64,000 nt of DNA from NCBI GenBank assembly GCA_021234155.1, contig JAJEKV010000005.1, positions 27,430,689 through 27,494,688 on the forward strand. The letters run 5' to 3'. Each line of letters begins with the position of its first letter. Positions within the stretch are counted from its first letter, which is position 1. This document shows positions 1 through 9,095 of the stretch, piece after piece. The notes beneath the pieces are model-generated. The model did not search any database, was not told the DNA's origin, and saw only the letters and a program-made list of their open reading frames with translations. The translations under genes were made by a program, and so were the position numbers. Origin of the DNA: Isoetes taiwanensis (Eukaryota > Streptophyta > Lycopodiopsida > Isoetales > Isoetaceae).

Positions 1-175
1 AAGAGTGCATTCTCGACTCTCAAATCGCAGGTGCCTCTACCCAGTCTGGGCCACTCTCCTTCGAGCCATCTTCTTCGAATTTTACAAAGGAGAGGGGCCT
101 AGTCTGGGTGGAGGCCTCTGCAGGTAACGACTCGAGAATGCATTCGAAAGGCAAATATAGAAGACAAGGGGGCTA

Positions 176-197
176 TTCTCGACTCGCGAGTCGAGAA
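176..197. repeat. Perfect 22-bp palindrome between foldback units
   Basis: The half-site TTCTCGACTCG is followed directly by its exact reverse complement. The same sequence recurs at 3418-3439. Confidence 0.9.
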
Positions 198-666
198 GGC
201 TTATTCTTGACTAATACAGAGGAATCAAAGTATTCATCCAACACCCTCCCTTTACTTTACCAAAACACCCTCTCTTTACCACACGTCCATGCTCAAGAGT
301 GCATTTCCGACTCTCGAGTTGTGGGTGCCTCTATCCAGTCTGGGCCACTCTCCTTCGAGTTATCTCGTTCGAATTTTGTGAAGGTAGGGGCTTAGTTTGG
401 GTGGAGGCCTTTGCGGGTAGCGACTCAAGAAGGCATTAGAAAGGCAAATATAGAGGACAAGAGGGGCTATTCTCAATGACTTTCGAATTGTGGATGCCTC
501 TATCTAGTCTAAGCACTCTCCTTCGAGCCATCTCCTTCAAATTTTGCGAAGGGGAGCCATCTCCTTCAAATTTTGCGAAGGGGAGGGGCCTAGTCTGGGT
601 GGAGGCCTCTACGCATAGTGACTCGAGAATGCATTTGAAAGGCAAATATAGAGGACAAGGGGGCTA

Positions 667-688
667 TTCTTGACTCGCGAGTCAAGAA
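667..688. repeat. Perfect 22-bp palindrome with paired change
   Basis: The half-site here is TTCTTGACTCG. It differs from the copy at 176-197 by C to T in the left arm and the matching G to A in the right arm, so the palindrome stays perfect. Confidence 0.9.
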
Positions 689-954
689 AGCCCCCAAAAG
701 GCAAATATAGAGAAATCCAAAGTATTTATCTAACAATCTCCCTTTACTTTAAACACCCTCTCTTTACCACACATCCATGCTCAAGGGTGCATTCTCGACT
801 CTCAAGTCGCAGGTGCCTCTACCCAGTCTGGGCCACTCTCCTTTGAGCCATCTCCTATTAATTTTGCGAAGAGGAGGGGCCTAGTCTCGGTGGAGGCCTC
901 TGCGGGTAGCGACTCGAGAATGCATTCGAAAGGCAAATACAGAGGACAAGGGGA

Positions 955-996
955 CTATTCTCGACTCACGAGTCTCGACTCGTGAGTCGAGAATAG
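955..996. repeat. 42-bp palindrome (20-bp perfect arms, 2-base centre)
   Basis: The left arm 955-974 starts CTATTCTCGACTC and the right arm 977-996 is its exact reverse complement. The dyad continues outward as GGGG/CCCC after one mismatch. It contains two overlapping copies of the shorter palindrome half-site. Confidence 0.9.
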
Positions 997-1000
997 CCCC

Positions 1001-1885
1001 CGACAGGTAGATACAGAGAAATCCAAAGTAGTTATCCAACACCCTCCCTTTACTATATCTAAACACCCTTTCTTTACTACGCCCATACTCAAGATTGCAC
1101 TCTACTTCGAACCATCCCTGTCGAAACAAGTAATTGAATAAAGAATCAAAACCTATGCCAATCTATGTCAATCTACCAAACAAGTAACCAAACAAGGAAT
1201 CAGACTAGCCCTGCCTAACTTCGAGTACGTGCAGCTATTTGCGAGTCTTCGATTGCTTGTTCCCTTGCTCAACATCTCTCAATGCAGATAGTTCATCGAC
1301 ATTGAAATATGCTCAACAAGGAAACAATCAATTGAGCGAGTTTTCGAGCAGTTTCACATTCTTGATTTTTTGAGCATGTCTAACAGGATCTAGGAAATAA
1401 GCATCCAAATAAAAAGGTCGAAAGCACTCACTTATTCTCGCAGATATTCCCTGGGCCATTGAATCGCAGATCCTGCCGCCTCTCCAAGGGTCTTTGTTTG
1501 TCCAGTCGGCCACATCAACAGGGCATCTCCATTAATAACTTGTATTAAAGCAATTCTTGTGTATCCCTTCTCCATGGCATTGCAATGAAGAATGGTCGTG
1601 TCCTCAAGCTCATCTCCACTTTGACTCCACAGGCATCGATCAAATCAACTACTCTTACCAAAAGCATCAGTTAGTTGGAGACATAGATTCATGCAAAGTT
1701 AGGAGCTTACAGCATTGCAGCGCCATCACGAGTGGCCGAGACAAATTTGTTTGCGGCTCCAGTTGCTAGCGCTCGATAAGCTCCTCGGCGCTCGCCAGAC
1801 TAAGTTCCGAAGATGAAATTCGAATTGGTATACTAAGGATGGTCGTGTTGTACCCTCACTCCGCTATTTTGCCTTCATTGAATGT
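1001..1885. other. No recognisable gene
   Basis: The pyrimidine-rich spacer of the array ends near 1130. After that I see only short open frames without family resemblance, including a 61-codon frame on the minus strand (1328-1513). Confidence 0.6.
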
Positions 1886-2800
1886 ATGTCCTCAATTTCA
1901 TTTAAGAACATGCCAATCACAAAATTCCGGAAGAGACGCAGTTCAGAAGATCATTCGAATACAAGAATGCCACCTCCAAGACATGGAGACTCCATCCAAG
2001 AAGCAGGTGCAGGATCAGATCCGGCGCCGAGCAAACCGAAGAAGTGGAAGCCAGCAACTCCCGGTAAGCTTTCAATTTGAAGTCCTTGCCTAGACCTATT
2101 CTCATGATGTTTTGTCTTACAGCATTTACGGGTGAGTCCCTCGTTATCACTGGCAGAACCCTCTTTTTCGTCCTTGAACGATTGGAGACACAACTTCTAG
2201 AAACCCCTGCGGGATTGCTGGTGAAGTAACAACATCTGGGAAAGAAAAAGATTTGTTCTTCTGGCACAAGGATAAAAAAAGTTCCAGTGACAAGTATAAG
2301 AAGATCGTGATAGTCCTTTCTGTTGCCGCTCTGGATCAGTAGCATCTCACTTTGTATATGGAGGATATGGTGCAGGAAATGTTTTACCACGCCAGGAAAT
2401 TGTCAGTTTCAAATTATTCTTCTACATCAATGAGCAAGGCCAAGGGAACTGACAAGAGGTCAATGCCAGTAACTAAAGGACTTGGAAGGGATGAAGGAGA
2501 TTGGTATGCTCACTTCAAGGGAGCTCGGGATGGAAATTTCCAGGGTAAGGGAGAAGTTGTTCAACATAGTGATCTTCGCATCCAACGTCTAAAGCATGCA
2601 ACTGTTACCAAAGATGTGGTAGAGAGGGAGAAAAGTCTAGAGAAGAGTGCAAGTGTGGAATCTCAAAGCTATACAGAGGACTCAAAAGTGGATGACGAGA
2701 AAATGGCAGATCCCCAGTTCTTGGATCGAGACGAGCAAATAAAGAAGTCGCAGAATGGGCCTAGAAGATGGAACGGCTGGCTCAGTTTTATCCACTAGGG
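1886..2800 (+). pseudogene. Coding-like exon pieces, unrecognised family
   Basis: An ATG at 1886 opens a basic, low-complexity frame (FRKRRSSEDH near residue 14, then PSKPKKWKP). It runs to a good donor, CCCG|GTAAGC, near 2064. A second open frame at 2352-2798 is rich in Lys, Glu and Ser (148 residues, no domain I recognise) and then decays. The stretch precedes the palindrome array and the FCP1-like remnant on the same strand, so it may be the 5' part of one decayed gene. That link is inference from order and strand only. An unrelated transposon gag-like or low-complexity frame is the main alternative. Confidence 0.3.
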
Positions 2801-3229
2801 ATTGGCCACAAGTTGTTGCTGGATATAAAATGCCTGAAGGTTTGTATTGGTGAAATAATCCTCTTCAATCACATGGAATTCAATGCAGCTCACTCCTGGA
2901 GATAACCTCATGGTGCATCATTCTGTAGCAGATCCAATGGCGGCAGACGTAATTCCATTTAGCAGGACTACAGGTGAGTTGTTCAGGTGAAGGAGACCTG
3001 AAGGGTAAAGATGTGAGGTTCTAGGTTGTGGATGGCTAATATTTCATGAGGGCAGTGCAAGTATTGCAAATAGAGAACGAGGTCCCACTGAGAATCAAGG
3101 ATCGGTATTCCAAATGGGAGTGCAGAGTGCTGTCATCAGATACGCCACCCACTGAACTTGCCAGCATTAGCCACTGTCAGAATACAATTGTGGCATGACA
3201 GCTATATAGCATTCTTCGGCCTTCCCCAT

Positions 3230-3690
3230 AGCTTTCTCGACTTACGAGTCAAGAAAGCCCCCTTGTCTATATTCGGCTTTCGGGGCCTTTCTCGACTCGC
3301 AAGTCGAGAAAGCTCCCAGTCTTGTACTTGGAGAATTTGTCGTTTCGCGAGTCGAAAAACCTCCCTCGCCCTCTGTATTTGCCTTTCAGGGAATCCAGAT
3401 CCCCTGTACTTGGAAACTTCTCGACTCGCGAGTCGAGAAAGCCCCCTCATCATCTGTATTTGCCTTTCGGGGGGCTTCTCCTAGCAAGGATCCAGGTCCC
3501 TTGTACTTGGGAAGTTTCTCGACTCGCAAGTCGAAAAAGCCCCTTCATCTTATGTATTTGCCTTTCGGAGGGCTTCTCCCGAGCAAGGAACCAGGTCCCT
3601 TGTACTTGGGGACTTTCTCGACTCGCTAGTCGAGAAAGCCCCTTGACCTCTGTATCTGCCTTTTGGAAGGCTTTCGAGAAAGCCCCCAAG
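3230..3690. repeat. Second palindrome array, probably intronic
   Basis: About six copies of a 22-24-bp palindrome built on TTTCTCGACTCG occur near 3234, 3291, 3347, 3418, 3514 and 3613; the last three are about 98 bp apart. The copy at 3418-3439 is perfect and the others carry one to several mismatches. Spacers contain GTATTTGCCTTTCGG, GGGGGGCTTCTC and CAGGTCCCTTGTACTTGG, so AGCCCCC and GGGGGGCT also form small hairpins. The family matches the 1-1000 array. A degenerate copy lies at about 5427. A polypyrimidine tract and acceptor-like TTATTGCAG follow at about 3765. Confidence 0.75.
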
Positions 3691-3771
3691 TCTTATATTG
3701 TTGCCTTTTGGCGGGCTGTCTGTTAGATTTTAAAATGACTCAGCTGACTTAGTTCTATTTGCTTATTGCAG

Positions 3772-5365
3772 CCCGTATCCTGACCAGATCATACATGCAC
3801 TGCAACAGTGGAAGGCATTGGGTTGTCCTCAATAATCCAAAGGAAACAAGGCTCCCTCAAACAAGCGAAAGACCTTCGAGTCGAAGTTGTGCAGATATGT
3901 CCTTCTAGAAGGCCAAGAGGATGATGAGGCAGATGATGAAGATGAAATGAAGAAGAAGACAAGAAAAGGCAGGGAATCCTTGTCGGACCAGTATGATCTC
4001 ATTCTAAGCAATGAAGCTATCTAAGAAAAATGGACAGAGATCTGGGCTCTGTGGATGGAAGATAAGCTTAAAGATATCAATGAAGAGTTGCCCACAAGGT
4101 CAGACACAAAGTTCTTTGACAAGCATTTCATGAAAAGGATACAAGGCTTAATGGACAAAGAAACGTTGGATCTATAGAGCAAAATACTAGATGGGACTAC
4201 CTTGCTCAGGAAGACAAAGAGCTTAAAACTACAGGATGCAAAGGGCTATGCAATGGTACTAAAGAGACAACGGGCATTGGAAGAAGGCATCACAGAATTC
4301 TACAACGTTGCCACCAACACCAACCAAGATTTTGAATACTATAAGGTGAAGGCCTCACTTGATGATGATGATATAAAAGAAGTGAACTAGTTATTCCAGT
4401 CCTACATCAACACCAAGCTTAAACGAAACATCAAAACCACCCCTTTCTTGAACATGCTATGACACCTTTGAAGCATAAGCTTGGATTCGGAGTGGTGCCA
4501 TTTAAAACGGATGATAGCTCCCCTTCTTACTTGATAACCTTGGGTCACAAGGGATTCCGTGGTCTGGAACTAGAGGCTGGAGCTGTCATCTTATTTGCTA
4601 TCAATATGATTGAAGATTCTATGAAAAAGCAGATCTGGAACAGTGATAAAAGACATAGATGAATATGACCGACCTGGATACTTTCAATTCCCTGATCTTC
4701 TGCATGACAGGCAATCAGACAACTGCAGTCTCACAATGAGCAGCAAAAATTAATTTCAACAACAAAGTCTTGTATTCTATATATGAGTTGGAATGTGAGT
4801 GCAGACTTGGCCTTCCAAATGCATCAAATTTTGCCAACATTATTTTGTTTTTGGTTTCACGATCACCTGTAGACTTCAACAAGTGGTGGTCAAGAGAGCA
4901 TCACTATGTGGATAAGTTCATAGTCTCTCAGAAAAATATGGAACCTTGGAAGGGCGGCAAGTTTATGGAGGATGTGCCTTCACTTGACAAAGTCAGCACT
5001 GATGGTGTTATGGGTCCAATACACAAGATTCTCATATGAGCAAGAGTTATCAAGTATTTTTTTACAAGCTTGGTCGAGGGAGATCAAATTGTGTGTGGAT
5101 GGTACATGAACGGCCTATTCTCCCAAGGGGCTATGTTATATGGAATGAAGCCAATATCTATGGTTGTTAACAAGGACCTGGTTGAGACCATTAGATCATA
5201 CATGGATCTATTTCATTATCATTTTCAAATAGAAAGACATAAGTAAACAGTAAGGACGAAGATGATGGAGATGGAAAAGAGAAATATAGCGAAGATGAAC
5301 CCTCACATATCAAAGGCTTGGACGAACTGACTGCAAGACAAATAATGGAGAATCTTCGGCTAAGG
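3772..5365 (+). pseudogene. Decayed long open region, unrecognised
   Basis: The stretch follows an acceptor-like TTGCTTATTGCAG and ends at a donor-like CTAAG|GTTGG near 5363. Coding-like segments appear in shifting frames with in-frame stops. They include an acidic stretch (EDDEADDEDEMKKK near 3920), a helical segment (EKWTEIWALWMEDK near 4026), an ordered-looking segment at 4459-4662 and a segment with FNKWWSREHH near 4880. At least three stops and two frame changes are needed to read it through. I do not recognise the domain. A transposon-borne plant protein such as a plant mobile domain is possible but unsupported. Confidence 0.35.
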
Positions 5366-5576
5366 TTGGTACTCTTTCCAAGCTCGAATATCTCAAGCGT
5401 TGGTGGTTTTTGGCTTTCTGGAGTTTATCGACTCGCAAGTTGAGAAAACCCCCCAAGTTTGAGAGCGTTTCACTTTCTCACATGGGGGCTTTCTCGACTC
5501 TCCCCTCCCTCCCCATCCCCCCCCCCTCCCCCTCCCCTTCGACATTACTAACTGATGCCTTTATGATTTCAGGGAC

Positions 5577-6190
5577 ATCGAAGGAAATCAATCAGTGTTA
5601 GAGTCACAGGAATCTGAGTACAGTTCAGGTGTACAAGAGGACACTGCTTCCAAAAATGACAATCCACAAGAAGACACTGCTACAAAAATAGCTACAAGGC
5701 AGGACAAAGGACCTGAAAGAATCAAGATCCCGGCTGTGGGTCTCAAAGGAAATCTGTTCAGAACCAAACTCGAACTCGGATCCAAGGGGGCCCGTAACAC
5801 TTGTAATTTTTTATGTCAATGGAGTCCTTACTGCAGTGCATGAAGATGGTCATGTCCCTGAGCTCAACATCTCATAGAAGCCATCAAAGCCACAGAATAA
5901 GATCATCTATCCTCAGCCCCAAGCAAAAGAAATTATTGATTGGTGCCTGGACCGGGGATACGAAGTGGCCATATGTCTTGTATGACGAAGAGAAATGTTG
6001 TCAATGTCCTTGCTCAGCCTGCCCGTTTTGAAGTTCAAGTTTGTTTGGGGCAATGAAAAGATCGCACACATGAACGACCTCGATCTGGCTATCACAAAAG
6101 GGAAGTCTATTATGGTGAAGCAGCTTGAAAGAGTTTATTAAGCTTACCAGGATTTCAACAAACCGATCACTATGATCATAAATTGAACTG
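5577..6190 (+). pseudogene. FCP1/NIF-like HAD phosphatase remnant
   Basis: After an acceptor-like TTATGATTTCAG the frame gives a Ser/Glu-rich leader. It then gives VTLVIFYVNGVL near 5794, where an active HAD phosphatase of the FCP1 class has a DxDx(T/V) motif; both catalytic Asp positions are replaced (Tyr and Asn). It continues with AKEIIDWCLDRGYEVAIC, then FVWGNEKIAH, then VKQLERVY and FNKPITMII, in the order expected for the FCP1-homology fold. Stops occur near 5875 (TAG), 5970 (TGA) and 6138 (TAA), and a frame slip lies near 5965. The sequence shows this directly; that the copy is dead is a strong inference. It shares strand and splice-like boundaries with the upstream pieces. Confidence 0.5.
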
Positions 6191-7040
6191 CGATATATAA
6201 GTATCTTACGAGCTACTCTATTCACCAAAAATTATTACGCTCACGATCTTGAGGTTTAGAGGAAACTTTCTGGTGTACATTCCAAGTTTTCTCTTAAATT
6301 ATGTGTTCCATAGATTTTATAAATCTATACATTGAATGGTGATCTCGAAACTCCGTATTTTCAAACTTTCCATGTCTGGAAGCAATGCAGAAAGAAGGAA
6401 TAAATATGAAATATTAAAAGTAAAGATAAGCTGCTATGTATGTTTCCTATTGCTAGTCCATATGGCATAGGATCATTTAAAAAGCCGAAACATCCTCCTC
6501 TTCAGCATATCTACCTTATATATATATATTATTATAGAGGGCTGCCTGGGTTGACGACCATTGTAATCTGGGTCCTTGGATATGCCACGTATCGAGATGG
6601 ACGGCTGGGATTGAGTAAAAAATTAAGTGAGTATCGTTGATAACTGGAGGCATCGTAGCCATCGGTTTGTGCTGATGTGGCAGATCGAATGGCCGTGCTT
6701 AGAGTTCCTGCAGTATGCCTTTGTTCCTGTACGCCTTCATTGCCATACCTTCCGGCATTGTTGCCGCTTCATTCAAGACTGCGTTCTCTGTGTACAGCAC
6801 CAGAGTTATTGTAACCCTTGTTGTTGTTCTTCCGGATTGGTGTTTTTTCTTACGGCATCCTCACAAATGGTCCATTCCTTCCGATCATTCTTCCTTAAAT
6901 GGTAATGCTCATCCTGCTTTTGCCAGAAATCCGGCCTCTATCAGTTATATACATATGTATATAGCCTTATTGACAGGTAACGTTGAAGCATAGCAAATTG
7001 AACCCGCTTGAATATCTGCTCCCTTCCAAAAATTATGTTC
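6191..7040. other. No recognisable gene
   Basis: AT-rich sequence with overlapping short frames near 6627-6993 that show no family resemblance. Confidence 0.6.
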
Positions 7041-7150
7041 GAATTGAATTGAATTGATTTTTATCATCCACGGAGACTAATTGGCCTATTAAACCCAGAC
7101 AAGAAGTACGACATATATTACTGCCAAAGGGTTTTTGAACCTTGGCAGCA
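7041..7150 (-). mobile_element. LINE-type 3' end with (AATTC)n tail
   Basis: Read on the minus strand, AAAACCCTTTGGCAG is followed by TGGGTTTAATAGGCCAATTA, CTCCGTGGATGATAAAAATC and a tail of AATTC repeats (7041-7059). The copy at 52860-53005 has the same order of motifs with a different tail. The rest of the element is not recognisable here, so this is probably a 5'-truncated copy. Confidence 0.6.
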
Positions 7151-7799
7151 ATAAGCGTTATGATACATTATGATATATTTTCTTAGTGCAACATGCGGAG
7201 ACATAACTGAATGCATTCATCCATGACGTCTTGGAGATAGGGTCCTAGCAAACCCACTGAAGGCATGTCAGCAGCAAATGAAGAGAATGATTAGGCGGAT
7301 CAAGTCAACATAACGGGCTCGGATGTGGGTGAAGGTTGGGCAATTCTGAAGAGTGTGGCATTCATCCTCAATTGGCGCCCTATTGGGCAAGTGATGGCGA
7401 TCCTTTTCATTTTCTACTGGATGCACATGTGATGTTGCACATTCCATCGTGAGAACCACTAAGCTCGCATTTCTTTCCAACAGGCCTTGAGGCATTGTAG
7501 ATCCATGGACATGATATAAGCAAGGTTAGGGAGACGAACATTGCCCATACCGTACCTTCTAGGCTAATTATGCATGTTAGCAACAAAAGAAAAATTTCTT
7601 GAAGGTAGATAAGGTCCACCCGGGTCAGAATGCGCTAAGGGCCTTTCCAAGAAGGAGCCCCAAATGCGCGGAGTGACCGAGGTCATAAGAGTTTGACTAT
7701 CTTTGGCCCAAAATAAGTTTAAAACGTTTGCCATGCATATTCAAGCTATCTGCCATATATTAGCATTCCATTCTAGCTTTTCAATCCATTTAGAACTCA
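7151..7799. other. No recognisable gene
   Basis: Two short overlapping minus-strand frames (7268-7619) show no family resemblance. Confidence 0.5.
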
Positions 7800-7895
7800 T
7801 TTTAAACAAAATTCCCGCATAGTAAGAATCGAACCTCCCACCCACAAGGATAACCCCTCCTTCCCCGTGCCAACCACTGAGGCCAGGCATCATTT
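7800..7895 (-). mobile_element. tRNA-derived SINE head
   Basis: The minus strand reads TGGCCTCAGTGGTTGGCAC, a good polymerase III A box, and about 30 bases later GGTTCGATTC, a B box. There is no tRNA-like fold around them: acceptor and anticodon stems are absent. That points to a SINE head rather than a tRNA gene. The 3' end and target duplication were not located. Confidence 0.5.
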
Positions 7896-8718
7896 ATGTT
7901 TAATTTATAATCCTGAATTAAATTTAAGCTCTAATCATGTTGGATAATATTAATGCCCAAGATCCTTAGAGTTAGAACCAAGGCCCTTAAGCTAGATAGA
8001 GACCGCATCTGCATTCATCTTAGCTTAGTTGTCGCTCTTATTTTGCTGTGTCTTCTTGTCTACACAATGGTAGTATAATCAAACCTTTTTTATTGCAACC
8101 CAACCAGTCGCCAAGGCCTTAGAAATTGTGCCACACGTTGGTCTAGCACACCAACACATGCTATAGATGCACCATCATCAAGCTTCTTCCGCCATGCCTT
8201 TGTATCATAGATAATTATCCATGAATTTATTCTACCTAGGTAATTTAGCCCAACATACCAAGTATAGCTATAAATATAAGTCTCCATACCACCCCCATCG
8301 GTGAAGGAGAAGCATCGAGGGGGGAGCCATTACGAGAAGATAAGAGTTACAGATTTTGTACTTAATTATGAATTCTTAAACATGTTGTGATGACATTATG
8401 TTTTAACTTTTTTCATAATAAGGCTATATAATTTTGTATAAGTATGTAAGTATAGCCTTATAATTAATGTTATAAGTAAATATTGGAAATTGATCATTTC
8501 CATAAAATTGAATTGCTATATTCCTTATTATTGTACCTTGTATGGTTGATGCAGGTTCGTCACCTTATCGTAATGCTGAGAACAACATTATAAGGGGGCT
8601 AAAATATACGATATAAATATGTATATTTTAGGATATAACTTTGCCAACCTTAGGATGGAACCATTTCCACATGGCCTCATCCTATTGGCCACCTGCCACA
8701 TGGATGCACCCTAATGGA
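7896..8718. other. No recognisable gene
   Basis: AT-rich. A short inverted repeat (CTAAAATATAC with GTATATTTTAG) lies at about 8599-8632. Confidence 0.5.
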
Positions 8719-8728
8719 GCCACGTGGC
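8719..8728. promoter_or_regulatory. G-box palindrome
   Basis: GCCACGTGGC is a perfect G-box core (CACGTG), a binding site for plant bZIP and bHLH factors. A TATA-like CTATTTATAG lies at 9108-9117. Without the 356-bp insertion and its duplicated target, the two would be about 25 bp apart. This looks like an old promoter, perhaps of an LTR, but no matching second LTR was found. Confidence 0.4.
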
Positions 8729-8731
8729 ATG

Positions 8732-9087
8732 CAGTGTTGTATCCGTACGGGTACGGTAACTTTCAAGTACTTAGCGTACCCTACCAGCGGTACGGTACGT
8801 AGAGAATAAAAAATGCATTGTTTTTGTATCAGATTTTGGTAGTTTTTAACACAAGTACGTTAAGTATTTTATAGGTATGTTACGTATTTTATAGGTATTT
8901 TATAAGTAATATAAGTATTTTACAAGTATTTTATAGGTACGGTACGTATTTTATAGGTACGGTAACAACGACTTTTAACGTACTGTTCTTTTTTTCGGTA
9001 CGTTAAAGACTCGGAGGTATGTTACGATGTATGATACGTAAAATACTTACAGTACCGTACAGGTACGGTAAGTACGTAATAACACTG
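8732..9087. mobile_element. hAT-type MITE with 8-bp target duplication
   Basis: The element starts CAGTGTTGTATCC and ends in AATAACACTG, so both ends read CAGTGTT inward. It is flanked on both sides by GTGGCATG (8724-8731 and 9088-9095), a perfect 8-bp duplication as hAT transposases make. The 356-bp interior is filled with GTACGGTAC and TATTTTATAGGTA motifs, which may be subterminal transposase sites, and has no coding capacity. The perfect flanking duplication suggests a fairly young insertion. Confidence 0.88.
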
Positions 9088-9095
9088 GTGGCATG

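Larger units (their letters stand above)
1..1000. repeat. Tandem array of foldback (hairpin) units
   Basis: Four related units lie at about 7-147, 299-438, 473-637 and 786-927. Each unit is an imperfect inverted repeat. The left arm runs from TGCATTCTCGACTC through GTGCCTCTACCCAGTCTGG to CACTCTCC. The right arm carries the reverse complement, as GGAGAGGGGCC, CTGGGTGGAGGCC and GACTCGAGAATGCA. The loop of about 30 bases contains TTCGAATTTT or a variant, and unit 3 has a local duplication of about 29 bases there. Between units is a spacer with GGCAAATATAG and a separate 22-bp palindrome, then a pyrimidine-rich stretch (CTCCCTTTACTTTA). Reading frames across the array are by-products of the repeats. 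It resembles a foldback or MITE-derived satellite, but I do not recognise a named family. Confidence 0.75.

Noticed and set aside
3158-3726. Overlapping open frames on both strands with repeated SRLASRESP-type peptides
   Set aside because: They are translations of the palindrome repeat CTCGACTCGCGAG, open on both strands because the repeat is a palindrome. They are not genes.
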